DNA of 64,000 nucleotides from Streptomyces omiyaensis. GTDB lineage: Bacteria; Actinomycetota; Actinomycetes; Streptomycetales; Streptomycetaceae. The DNA lies in contig NZ_BMVV01000021.1 in NCBI RefSeq assembly GCF_014650895.1, forward strand, positions 62,001 through 126,000. Reading direction: 5' to 3'. Made by a program: the position numbers and the translations under genes. The notes under the pieces are model-generated. The model made no database searches and was not told the DNA's origin. It saw nothing but the letters and a program-made list of their open reading frames with translations. Positions within the stretch are counted from its first letter, which is position 1, and the number at the start of each line of letters is the position of its first letter. Below, one piece after another: positions 25,587-33,198 of this stretch.

Positions 25587-26525
25587 TCAGGCTGTAACCG
25601 CTCGTTCGACCAACGAGAGCGCCTCCCGCGGGAGTTCCCCCCGGTGATCGGCGGCCCCGCTGAGCCAGTGGACGCGCGGGTCGCGGCGGAACCACGAGTC
25701 CTGGCGGCGGGCGAAGCGCTTGGTGGCGCGCACGGTCTCGGCGCGTGCCTCGTCCTCGGTGCACTCCCCCGCGAGCGCCGCGAGCACCTGCTGGTAGCCG
25801 AGGGCGCGGGAGGCCGTGCGCCCCTCGCGCAGGCCGAGCGCCTCCAGGGCCCGGACCTCGTCGACGAGCCCGGCCTCCCACATGCGGTCCACGCGCGCGG
25901 CGATCCGCTCGTCGAGCTCGGGGCGGGCCACGTCGACGCCGATCTGGACCGTGTCGTAGACGGACTCGTGCCCGGGGAGGTTGGCGGTGAAGGGCTTCCC
26001 GGTGATCTCGATGACCTCCAGGGCGCGGACGATCCGGCGTCCGTTGCTGGGGAGGATCGCGCGGGCCGCCTCCGGGTCGGCGTCGGCCAGCCGGGCGTGC
26101 AGGACGCCGGAGCCGCGCTCGTCGAGCTCCGCCTCCAGGCGGGCCCGGATCGCGGGGTCGGTGCCGGGGAACTCCAGGGCGTCCACGGCGCCGCGCACGT
26201 ACAGGCCGGAGCCGCCGACGAGGACGGGGGTACGGCCTTCGGCGAGCAGCCGGTCGATCTCGGCGCGGGCGAGGCGCTGGTACTCGGCGACGCTGGCGGC
26301 CTCGGTGACGTCCCAGATGTCGAGGAGGCGGTGCGGGACCCCGCCGCGTTCCTCCGGCGTCAGTTTGGCGGTGCCGATGTCCATCCCGCGGTAGAGCTGC
26401 ATCGAGTCGGCGTTGACGACCTCGCCGTCGAGCTGCTGGGCCAGGAACACACCCAGATCGGACTTTCCGGCCGCCGTGGGGCCGACGACGGCGATGACCC
26501 GCGGTGCGGGAGCTGCACTTCTCAC
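25587..26525 (-). CDS. miaA: tRNA dimethylallyltransferase
   Basis: The 312-residue enzyme transfers a dimethylallyl group to A37 of tRNAs reading codons that start with U. Its P-loop GPTAAGKS is at residues 15-22, followed by the DSMQLYRGMDIGTAK motif and GGSGLYVRGAVD. The C-terminal part has KRFARRQDSWFRRD. The GTG at 26525 is the best start because family similarity begins at APAPRVIAVVGPT; the ribosome site is weak. This start overlaps by two bases the stop of a possible 76-codon ORF over an upstream 21-bp repeat array. MiaB, which methylthiolates the same base, is encoded 2.3 kb away. Confidence 0.95.
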   Translation of the reverse strand: MRSAAPAPRVIAVVGPTAAGKSDLGVFLAQQLDGEVVNADSMQLYRGMDIGTAKLTPEERGGVPHRLLDIWDVTEAASVAEYQRLARAEIDRLLAEGRTPVLVGGSGLYVRGAVDALEFPGTDPAIRARLEAELDERGSGVLHARLADADPEAARAILPSNGRRIVRALEVIEITGKPFTANLPGHESVYDTVQIGVDVARPELDERIAARVDRMWEAGLVDEVRALEALGLREGRTASRALGYQQVLAALAGECTEDEARAETVRATKRFARRQDSWFRRDPRVHWLSGAADHRGELPREALSLVERAVTA

Positions 26526-26606
26526 CGCCCCAGTCTCGCAAACCTCCGGGGGCGCCCCCGAACGAGCGACGTGACAGGGGGGTGGGGGGTTCGTTGCCCG
26601 TTGCGT

Positions 26607-26732
26607 GGTTCCGGCCGCGTTCCGCATGGTTCCGGCCTCGTTCCGCGGGGTTCCGGCCGTGTTCCGCGGGGTTCCGGCCGTGTTCCGCGGGGTTCCGGCC
26701 GTGTTGCGCGGGGTTCCGGCCGTGTTGCGGAC
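26607..26732. repeat. 21-bp tandem repeat array, six copies
   Basis: Six head-to-tail copies of a 21-bp unit (GGTTCCGGCCGTGTTCCGCG plus G) begin at 26607, 26628, 26649, 26670, 26691 and 26712; copies 3 and 4 are identical and the rest differ by a few bases. A degenerate copy may precede them at 26588. The array lies between the divergent starts of miaA and the gene at 26781. Because 21 is a multiple of three, it stays open in several frames, giving heptad-repeat peptides such as TRPEPRG on the minus strand. Confidence 0.9.
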
Positions 26733-26780
26733 GGCGCTCCCCTGCGCGGCACCCCCTCACGCGTACGCTATGGAGTGGAT

Positions 26781-27152
26781 ATGGGCGTTTTCTCAAGGTT
26801 TCGCCGGAAGAAGAAGGGCACGGCGGAGGATGTGGCCGAGGTCTCCGCGGTGGCGGAGGCCGCGGAGACCGGTGCGACGGATCCCGCGGAGGGGACCGAG
26901 GAGGCCACGGAGGTGGACGGAGCCGTGACGCGGGTGGCGGTCGCGGGACTGACCGCGCCCCTGAGGTCCACCGGTCCCGCGGGGTCCGCGGACTGCGCGC
27001 GGAACGCTCCGGAGGCCGGTGCGGTCGCCGGGGCGGTCGGGGCCGTGGAGATCCCTCGGCAGCAGTCGGCCGGCACCGCCGCGGACTCGGACGCGCGCCC
27101 GGACGCCGAGCCGGAGACGGACGGCGAGACCGGCGAGACCGCCCGCAGGTAG
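26781..27152 (+). CDS. Hypothetical acidic Ala/Glu-rich protein
   Basis: The product has 123 residues and begins MGVFSRFRRKKKGTAEDV, a basic N-terminus, followed by a long stretch rich in Ala, Glu, Thr, Asp and Gly with no predicted membrane segment or known motif. The start ATG 26781 follows GGAGTGGAT. The sequence looks intrinsically disordered, with a basic head that could bind membrane or nucleic acid. It is 28 bp upstream of the MT0933-like gene and probably shares its transcript. Function unknown. Confidence 0.65.
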   Translation: MGVFSRFRRKKKGTAEDVAEVSAVAEAAETGATDPAEGTEEATEVDGAVTRVAVAGLTAPLRSTGPAGSADCARNAPEAGAVAGAVGAVEIPRQQSAGTAADSDARPDAEPETDGETGETARR

Positions 27153-27180
27153 GCAGGACACGGACACGGAGAGGTGCCCC

Positions 27181-27444
27181 ATGGGTCTCCTGGATTCACT
27201 GAAGGCCAAGCTGGGCCCGGCCAAGGACAAGGTCGCGGACCTCGCGCAGCAGCACGGGGACAAGATCGACCAGGGCCTGGACAAGGCCGCGAAGGCGGTC
27301 GACGAGAAGACCAAGGGCAAGTACAGCGGCAAGATCCAGTCCGGCACCGGCAAGGCCAAGGAGGCCATCGACCGGATCGGGAACAAGGGGGACGGCGGGA
27401 CCCGCGGCGACGGCACGCCCCCGCCGCCGCCACCGGCCGCCTGA
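27181..27444 (+). CDS. MT0933-like (Rv0909-type) putative antitoxin
   Basis: The 87-residue protein starts MGLLDSLKAKLGPAKDKVAD after a GAGAGGTG ribosome site. It is a lysine- and alanine-rich amphipathic helix followed by KGKYSGKIQSGTGKAKEAID and a Pro tail, the pattern of the MT0933-like antitoxin family (Pfam PF14013). In Mycobacterium tuberculosis Rv0909 pairs with the Rv0910 toxin. No toxin-like gene is adjacent here, so a toxin-antitoxin role is doubtful; the sequence also resembles stress-associated helical proteins. A 62-bp perfect palindrome follows 29 bp after the stop. Confidence 0.75.
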   Translation: MGLLDSLKAKLGPAKDKVADLAQQHGDKIDQGLDKAAKAVDEKTKGKYSGKIQSGTGKAKEAIDRIGNKGDGGTRGDGTPPPPPPAA

Positions 27445-27473
27445 AGCCACACGCGGAACGCGTGGAACACGCA

Positions 27474-27535
27474 GAACGCCGGGTGGGCGGTGGTCCCGGA
27501 GGACGTCCTCCGGGACCACCGCCCACCCGGCGTTC
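27474..27535. terminator. Perfect 62-bp palindrome, bidirectional terminator
   Basis: Positions 27474-27504 are exactly complementary to 27505-27535: 31 bp per arm with no spacer, centred on GGAC/GTCC. It sits between convergent genes, 29 bp after one stop and 36 bp before the other. As RNA it would fold into an exceptionally stable hairpin. A loop-free perfect palindrome of this length is unusual and can be unstable in replication. Confidence 0.9.
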
Positions 27536-27571
27536 CCGCGCGGTCGGGGCGCCCGCTCCGGCCGCGCGTTC

Positions 27572-28276
27572 CTAGGACCAGACGGCGACCAGGTACGCGA
27601 CCCCGTACGGGGCGTCCTCGTGGAGGAGGCGGCCGGAGAGGTCCGAGCCCTCGGCGGCGCCCGCGAGGACCTGCCAGGGGGCGCGCCCGGCCGCCTGGAG
27701 CTCGCGGGCGAGGCCCGCGTCGAGCGCGAGGACGCCGGCCGGGTCGGCGGAGCCCAGGACGCGGGCGGCCTCGGCGTCGAAGCCGGCCGCGCGCTCGTCG
27801 AAGTAGCCGGGGGCCTTCACGGTCCGGCAGGCGCTGCCGTCGCCCAGGACGAGCAGGGCGACCCGCCCTGCCGAGGCGGCCAGCGCCCGGCCGGTCTCCG
27901 CGCACTCCTCGGGCGTGGCCCGCTCGTCGACCCCGTACCCCTCCACGGGCACGTCCGCCCGCTCGGTACGGGAGAGCAGCCAGGCGCCCACGGCGAGCGG
28001 GGCCGGCAGCGTACGGCCGCCGGGGCCGTCCCCGAGGCGCACGGTCAGGTCGACCCCGAACCCGGCGAAGGAGCCGGTGGAGCCGGCCGGGAAGGGGCCC
28101 AGGGCGCCCCCGGGCGCCGGTCCGACGACGAGGAGCCGGTCGGGCCGGGCGGCGGCGAGCACCCCGAGGGCGTCCGCGCAGTGCGCGCGGACGGCCTCCA
28201 GCTCGGGGGCGGCACCACTCGCGACCTCGGGCACGAGGAGCGGCGGGCAGGGGCACACGGCTGCGGCGACAAGCAT
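27572..28276 (-). CDS. Class III extradiol dioxygenase subunit B-like protein
   Basis: The 234-residue product starts MLVAAAVCPCPPLLVPEVA and continues with RPDRLLVVGPAPG, the N-terminal half of the LigB/Memo-like fold. It resembles actinobacterial proteins annotated as class III extradiol dioxygenase subunit B-like. The usual metal-ligand histidines of LigB enzymes are not obvious, so the catalytic role is uncertain. It is the last of three minus-strand genes after miaB (gap of 135 bp to the previous gene) and ends at the long palindrome. Confidence 0.7.
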   Translation of the reverse strand: MLVAAAVCPCPPLLVPEVASGAAPELEAVRAHCADALGVLAAARPDRLLVVGPAPGGALGPFPAGSTGSFAGFGVDLTVRLGDGPGGRTLPAPLAVGAWLLSRTERADVPVEGYGVDERATPEECAETGRALAASAGRVALLVLGDGSACRTVKAPGYFDERAAGFDAEAARVLGSADPAGVLALDAGLARELQAAGRAPWQVLAGAAEGSDLSGRLLHEDAPYGVAYLVAVWS

Positions 28277-28411
28277 GATCCGCAGCCTACTGCCCCGCCC
28301 TCCGGGACAGGCCGGGCGACGGGCACAGCCGACCGGCCGGCGGGTGACCGACCGGCCGACCCCTCGGCCCGGCAGTCCGGCAGTCCGGCAACCCGACGGT
28401 CCGACAGCCCG

Positions 28412-28777
28412 TCAGCCGGACGAGCCCGCGCCCGAGCCCGCAGCCTCGTCGCCGCCCGTCTCCTCCGGCCTCTCCGACCCGTCCGCCTCCGCCGCGGCCC
28501 GGGCGATCGACGGGTCCGCCGAGTCGTAGACGAGCTCGGCGATGCTCACGGTCGTCTCCGTGCGGGACAGGGCGCCCTGGACGACGACGAGGTAGCTGTC
28601 GCCGCCGGGGAAGCGGTACACCGACCGGTGCTTCTCGCGCATCGGCTTGCGGACGACCCGGGTGGCCTCCGTGAGCGCCGCGCGGGCGTCCTCGCGGCTG
28701 CCGGTCACCCGGGTGACGATCTCCGTGTTGTACGTCTCGCCCGCGCCCCACTGCGCGACGACGGCCCATCTGCCCAT
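28412..28777 (-). CDS. Conserved hypothetical protein downstream of miaB
   Basis: The 121-residue product begins MGRWAVVAQWGAGETYNTEI and has a compact alpha/beta-looking core (SVYRFPGGDSYLVVVQGAL, ETTVSIAELVYDSA), followed by an acidic Gly/Ser/Glu tail. There is no signal peptide or membrane segment. The start ATG 28777 follows a GGGGGGA ribosome site and lies 22 bp after the miaB stop, so it is very likely cotranscribed with miaB. Function unknown. Confidence 0.75.
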   Translation of the reverse strand: MGRWAVVAQWGAGETYNTEIVTRVTGSREDARAALTEATRVVRKPMREKHRSVYRFPGGDSYLVVVQGALSRTETTVSIAELVYDSADPSIARAAAEADGSERPEETGGDEAAGSGAGSSG

Positions 28778-28799
28778 GGGGTCCCCCCTCTGTGTGATG

Positions 28800-30329
28800 T
28801 CAGTGACTGGCGCCGCAGGCCGGGACCTCGGCCGCCGGGAGCGGCTCCGGGGCGCCGATCCTCGGCAGGCCGAGCAGGACGCCGGCCGGCTTGGCGGCGG
28901 CCGCGGCGGTGCGCTTCTCCCAGGCGTCGCCCGCGCGGGTGCGGCGGACGGCGGTGGTCGGACCCTCGGCGAGGAGGTGGTGCGGGGCGGCGTAGGTGAT
29001 CTCGACGGTCACCACGTCGCCGGGACGGACGTCCTCGTCGGGCTTGGTGAAGTGGACGAGCCGGTTGTCGGGCGCGCGGCCGGAGAGGCGGTGGGTGGCA
29101 CCGTCCTTGCGGCCCTCGCCCTCGGCGACCATGACGTCCAGGGTGCGGCCGACCTGCTTCTTGTTCTCGTCCCAGGAGATCTCCTCCTGGAGGGCGACCA
29201 GGCGCTCGTAGCGCGCCTGCACGACCTCCTTGGGGATCTGGCCGTCCATCTCGGCGGCGGGGGTCCCGGGGCGCTTGGAGTACTGGAAGGTGAAGGCGTT
29301 CGCGAAGCGGGCCTCGCGGACCACGTGCATGGTCTGCTCGAAGTCCTCCTCGGTCTCGCCGGGGAAGCCGACGATGATGTCGGTGGAGATGGCGGCGTGC
29401 GGGATCGCCGCGCGCACCTTCTCGATGATGCCGAGGAAGCGCTCCTGGCGGTAGGAGCGGCGCATGGCCTTGAGGATCGGGTCGGACCCGGACTGGAGCG
29501 GCATGTGCAGCTGGGGCATCACGTTCGGCGTCTCGGCCATGGCGGCGATGACGTCGTCGGTGAAGTCGCGCGGGTGCGGGGAGGTGAAGCGGACCCGCTC
29601 CAGGCCCTCGACGGTGCCGCAGGCGCGCAGGAGCTTGCCGAAGGCCTCGCGGTCGCCGAGGTCGGAGCCGTACGCGTTCACGTTCTGGCCGAGCAGGGTG
29701 ATCTCGGAGACTCCCTCGGCGACCAGCGCCTCGATCTCGGCGAGGATGTCGCCGGGCCGGCGGTCCTCCTCCTTGCCGCGCAGGGCGGGGACGATGCAGA
29801 AGGTGCAGGTGTTGTTGCAGCCGACCGAGATGGAGACCCAGGCCGCGTACGCCGACTCGCGGCGGGTGGGCAGGGTGGAGGGGAAGGCCTCCAGGGACTC
29901 GGCGATCTCGACCTGGGCCTCCTGCTGGACGCGGGCGCGCTCCAGGAGGACCGGCAGCTTGCCGATGTTGTGCGTGCCGAAGACGACGTCGACCCAGGGG
30001 GCCCGCTTGACGATGGTGTCGCGGTCCTTCTGGGCGAGGCAGCCGCCGACGGCGATCTGCATGCCGGGGCGGGCGGTCTTCATCGGGGCGAGGTGGCCCA
30101 GGTTGCCGTACAGCTTGTTGTCGGCGTTCTCGCGGACCGCGCAGGTGTTGAAGACGACGACGTCGGCGCCGTCGGCCTCCTTGGGGGCGCGGACGTAGCC
30201 CGCCTCTTCCAGCAGACCGGAGAGCCGCTCGGAGTCGTGGACGTTCATCTGGCACCCGTAGGTGCGAATGTCGTAGGTCTTCGGTCCTTCGATGCCCACT
30301 GTGAGACTCCGGTCGCTGCTGCTGGTCAT
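28800..30329 (-). CDS. miaB: tRNA-2-methylthio-N6-dimethylallyladenosine synthase
   Basis: The 509-residue radical SAM methylthiotransferase modifies i6A37 made by MiaA. The N-terminal UPF0004 domain has YDIRTYGCQMNVHDSERL, FNTCAVRENA and VGGCLAQ, whose three cysteines hold an auxiliary iron-sulfur cluster. The radical SAM motif CNNTCTFCIVP (CxxxCxxC) and a C-terminal TRAM domain follow. The ATG at 30329 gives MTSSSDRSLTVGIEG; the frame is open 90 codons further upstream without similarity. It is the first gene of a three-gene minus-strand group and is divergent from a GlxA-type regulator. Confidence 0.95.
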   Translation of the reverse strand: MTSSSDRSLTVGIEGPKTYDIRTYGCQMNVHDSERLSGLLEEAGYVRAPKEADGADVVVFNTCAVRENADNKLYGNLGHLAPMKTARPGMQIAVGGCLAQKDRDTIVKRAPWVDVVFGTHNIGKLPVLLERARVQQEAQVEIAESLEAFPSTLPTRRESAYAAWVSISVGCNNTCTFCIVPALRGKEEDRRPGDILAEIEALVAEGVSEITLLGQNVNAYGSDLGDREAFGKLLRACGTVEGLERVRFTSPHPRDFTDDVIAAMAETPNVMPQLHMPLQSGSDPILKAMRRSYRQERFLGIIEKVRAAIPHAAISTDIIVGFPGETEEDFEQTMHVVREARFANAFTFQYSKRPGTPAAEMDGQIPKEVVQARYERLVALQEEISWDENKKQVGRTLDVMVAEGEGRKDGATHRLSGRAPDNRLVHFTKPDEDVRPGDVVTVEITYAAPHHLLAEGPTTAVRRTRAGDAWEKRTAAAAAKPAGVLLGLPRIGAPEPLPAAEVPACGASH

Positions 30330-30462
30330 GCATCCAAGAGTAGGCGGTCCCCGGTGGGCTCCCGGCCGGGCTCCGGAGCTCGCGCCCGGGAGCGCCCCGG
30401 TGTCCGGATGTGACAGGGAATCGTCATTGCCGTCACGGGCCGGGGCGGGCGAAGGTGGGCGC

Positions 30463-31530
30463 ATGTCCGAGACACGTACCGAAGCGGCGGCCGGCGGCCC
30501 GGGCGGGGAGCACCCCGTCCACCGGGTCGTCGTCGCGGTCTTCCCCGACGTGGACCTCCTCGACGTCACCGGGCCGGCCGAGGTCTTCGCGCTGGCCAAC
30601 CGGGAGGCGGGCGGCCGCGCCCGCTACCGGGTGCGGCTGGCCGCGCCCGGCGGCGCCGGGGAGGTGCGGACCTCGGCGGGGGTGCGGCTGGTCGCGGACC
30701 TGGGCTTCGACGAGGTCGGCGCGGACGTGGACACCCTCCTGGTGCCGGGGGCGGTGGACCCGGCGGAGCACGACGGGGTCACCGCCCGGCTCGACCCGGA
30801 GGTCGTGCGGTGGGTGCGGGAGACCGCCCCGCACGCCCGCCGGGTGGCGTCGGTCTGCGTCGGCGCGCACGTCCTGGCGGCGGCCGGACTCCTCGACGGG
30901 AAGACCGCCACGACCCACTGGTCGACGGCCGCGCAGCTGGCGGCCGACCACCCGGAGGTCACCGTGGACCCCGATCCAATCTTCGTGCGGACGGACCGGG
31001 GGCGGCTGTGGACCGGGGCCGGGATCAGCGCCTGCCTCGACCTGTCCCTGGCGCTGGTCGCCGAGGACCTGGGCGAGGAGGCCGCGCTCGCGGTCGCCCG
31101 GCAGCTGGTCATGTACCTGAAGCGGCAGGGCGGGCAGAGCCAGTTCTCGGTGCCGCTGAGCCGTCCGGCGGCCGGCCGGAGGGACATCGACGAGCTGCGG
31201 CTCTGGATCGCCGACCACCTCGACGGGGACCTGTCCGCGGAGCGGCTGGCCGGCCGGATGTGCCTCAGCGAGCGGCACTTCGCCCGGGTCTTCGCGCAGG
31301 AGACGGGGTCCAGCCCGGCCGCCTACGTGGAGGCGGCCCGGATCGAGGTGGCCCGGCGCCACCTGGAGACCTCGGACGCGCCGCTGGCGGAGGTGGCGGC
31401 GCGGGCCGGGCTCGGCTCGGTGGAGACCCTGCACCGGGCCTTCCGCCGGCAGCTCGCGACCACACCGGCGGCCTACCGCCGCCGCTTCCGCACCGGGTCC
31501 GGGTCCACCTCCGACTCCGGCACCGGCTGA
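30463..31530 (+). CDS. GlxA-family (DJ-1/PfpI plus AraC) transcriptional regulator
   Basis: The 355-residue protein combines an N-terminal DJ-1/PfpI-like domain (VVVAVFPDVDLLDVTGPAEV, SVCVGAHVLAAAGLLDGKTA) with a C-terminal AraC-type double helix-turn-helix (LSAERLAGRMCLSERHFARV, AAYRRRF). Such regulators sense small metabolites and activate neighbouring genes. The start is ATG 30463. The next gene in the same direction, 133 bp downstream, encodes an isochorismatase-fold hydrolase, a frequent partner and probable target. The effector cannot be read from the sequence. Confidence 0.88.
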   Translation: MSETRTEAAAGGPGGEHPVHRVVVAVFPDVDLLDVTGPAEVFALANREAGGRARYRVRLAAPGGAGEVRTSAGVRLVADLGFDEVGADVDTLLVPGAVDPAEHDGVTARLDPEVVRWVRETAPHARRVASVCVGAHVLAAAGLLDGKTATTHWSTAAQLAADHPEVTVDPDPIFVRTDRGRLWTGAGISACLDLSLALVAEDLGEEAALAVARQLVMYLKRQGGQSQFSVPLSRPAAGRRDIDELRLWIADHLDGDLSAERLAGRMCLSERHFARVFAQETGSSPAAYVEAARIEVARRHLETSDAPLAEVAARAGLGSVETLHRAFRRQLATTPAAYRRRFRTGSGSTSDSGTG

Positions 31531-31663
31531 CCCGCGGCTCCCCCTCCCCCATCCCCTTCTTCCCCTGCCGCTTCCTCGCGGCGGGGTGGGCGGCTCCACC
31601 GCCACGCCCTCACGCAGACCCTTTTCCACCGAATTCACACCAAGAGATCCGAAAGGTTCCGAC

Positions 31664-32284
31664 ATGAGCGTCACTCCGTCCACCTCCCTGCGTTCCCTCT
31701 CCGGCCTGAGCGACGAGCCGGCCCGGCTCTCCGAGGCGGCCCTGGTCCTCATCGACGTCCAGAACACCTACCGCTCCGGCGTCATGGCCCTGGAGGGCGC
31801 CGAGGAGGCCGTGGCCGAGGCGGCACGGCTCCTCGCCCGGGCCCGGGCGGCCGGAACCCCGGTCGTGCACGTCCAGCACGACAGCGGCGAGGGGTCCCCG
31901 TACGACCTGACGGCCCCGGTCGGCGCGATCAGCGACGAGGTGGCGCCCGCCGAGGGCGAGCCGGTCGTGGTGAAGAACTTCCCCGACTCCTTCCACGCGA
32001 CCGACCTGGAGAAGGTCCTGACGGACCTCGGTTTCGCCGCGGGCGCCGGGAAGGAGCTGGTCCTGGCCGGGTTCATGACCCACATGTGCGTGAACCACAC
32101 CGCCCAGGCCGCGTTCAACCTGGGCTACCGCCCGACGGTCGTCGCCGAGGCCACCGCCACCCGGGCGCTGACCGCGCCGGACGGCACCGTGGTGCCCGCC
32201 GCCGAGCTCAAGCGGGCGGCGCTGACCGCACTGACCGACGTGTTCGCCGTGGTGGTGCCGACGGCGGCGGACCTCCCGGCCTGA
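31664..32284 (+). CDS. Isochorismatase-family cysteine hydrolase
   Basis: The 206-residue product shows the triad of the family: Asp in LVLIDVQNTYRSG, Lys in VVVKNFPDSFHATDL and Cys in MTHMCVNHTAQAA. Members include nicotinamidases, N-carbamoylsarcosine amidases and isochorismatases, and the exact substrate is not predictable. The start ATG 31664 follows GAAAGG. It is located after the GlxA-type regulator gene and followed by a strong terminator, so it forms a single-gene unit likely controlled by that regulator. Confidence 0.87.
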   Translation: MSVTPSTSLRSLSGLSDEPARLSEAALVLIDVQNTYRSGVMALEGAEEAVAEAARLLARARAAGTPVVHVQHDSGEGSPYDLTAPVGAISDEVAPAEGEPVVVKNFPDSFHATDLEKVLTDLGFAAGAGKELVLAGFMTHMCVNHTAQAAFNLGYRPTVVAEATATRALTAPDGTVVPAAELKRAALTALTDVFAVVVPTAADLPA

Positions 32285-32285
32285 G

Positions 32286-32330
32286 CCCCGGACCGTCGCC
32301 GGCGGCGCCTCCGCCGGCGACGGTCTGGGG
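32286..32330. terminator. Strong terminator after the isochorismatase-family gene
   Basis: A perfect 15-bp stem (32291-32305 with 32311-32325) closes a 5-base loop. It extends by one G-U pair and four GC pairs to 32286-32330. It starts two bases after the stop codon. Confidence 0.88.
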
Positions 32331-32476
32331 GACGGAAGCCCGGCCTCCGCACCCTGCGGTTTTCCGCAGGGGGGTCGGGCGGGAACGCGCATACCGGCTC
32401 CGAGCAGCGCTTCCTATGGTTGAGGAAGGTCTTCCGGCGCATCCGCCGGGGACCTTTCCCGACCCGTGGAGGGCCC

Positions 32477-33139
32477 GTGACGCCGTACCCGACCGTTCTC
32501 GCGCAGGAGCCCGCCGGCGGCATCGCCGGCTGGGCGGCCGGGCTCGTCGAGACCCTGGGCGGACCGGGCGCCGGTCTCGCCATCGCGCTGGAGAACCTCT
32601 TCCCGCCGCTGCCGAGCGAGGTGATCCTGCCGCTGACCGGCTTCGCCGCCGGACAGGGCGTGCTCAGCCTCGCCTCCGCGCTGTTCTGGACGACGCTCGG
32701 TTCGGTGGTGGGCGCGCTGGCCCTGTACGGGATCGGCGCGCTCTTCGGCCGGGAGCGGATGCACGCGCTGTGGGCGCGGCTGCCGCTGGTGAAGGTCTCG
32801 GACCTGGAGCGGACCGAGGAGTGGTTCCGCCGGCACGGCACCAAGGCGGTCCTGCTGGGCCGGATGGTTCCGATCTTCCGCAGCCTGATCTCCGTCCCGG
32901 CCGGGGTGGAGCGGATGCCGGTGCCGCTCTTCCTGCTGCTCACGACGGTCGGCAGCCTGATCTGGAACAGCGTCCTGGTCCTCGCCGGCTACGCCCTCGG
33001 CGACCGCTGGGAACTGGTCGAGTCGTACGTCGGCGTCGCGTCCAAGGCCGTCGCCGTCCTGGTCGTCGCGGCCGCCGCGACCTGGCTGACGGTACGGCTC
33101 CGGGCGCGCGGCGCGGCGGCGCGGCACCGGCGCGGCTAG
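32477..33139 (+). CDS. DedA/VTT-family membrane protein
   Basis: The 220-residue protein has several hydrophobic segments and the family motifs ENLFPPLPSEVILPLTGF and GRMVPIFRSLISVPAG. DedA-type proteins act as proton-coupled lipid scramblases or undecaprenyl phosphate transporters and support envelope integrity and resistance to cationic peptides; the exact substrate here is unknown. The GTG start at 32477 follows GGAGGG. The downstream two-component pair starts about 60 bp later, which may link it to envelope stress sensing. Confidence 0.9.
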   Translation: MTPYPTVLAQEPAGGIAGWAAGLVETLGGPGAGLAIALENLFPPLPSEVILPLTGFAAGQGVLSLASALFWTTLGSVVGALALYGIGALFGRERMHALWARLPLVKVSDLERTEEWFRRHGTKAVLLGRMVPIFRSLISVPAGVERMPVPLFLLLTTVGSLIWNSVLVLAGYALGDRWELVESYVGVASKAVAVLVVAAAATWLTVRLRARGAAARHRRG

Positions 33140-33198
33140 GCGTGGCCGCACCGGCCGGGCCGGGCCCCCTCGGCGGAGCCGACCTTAGGGTGGGAGGC

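Noticed and set aside
26607..26732. CRISPR-like array
   Set aside because: The repeats are contiguous 21-bp units with no unique spacers and no cas genes are present.
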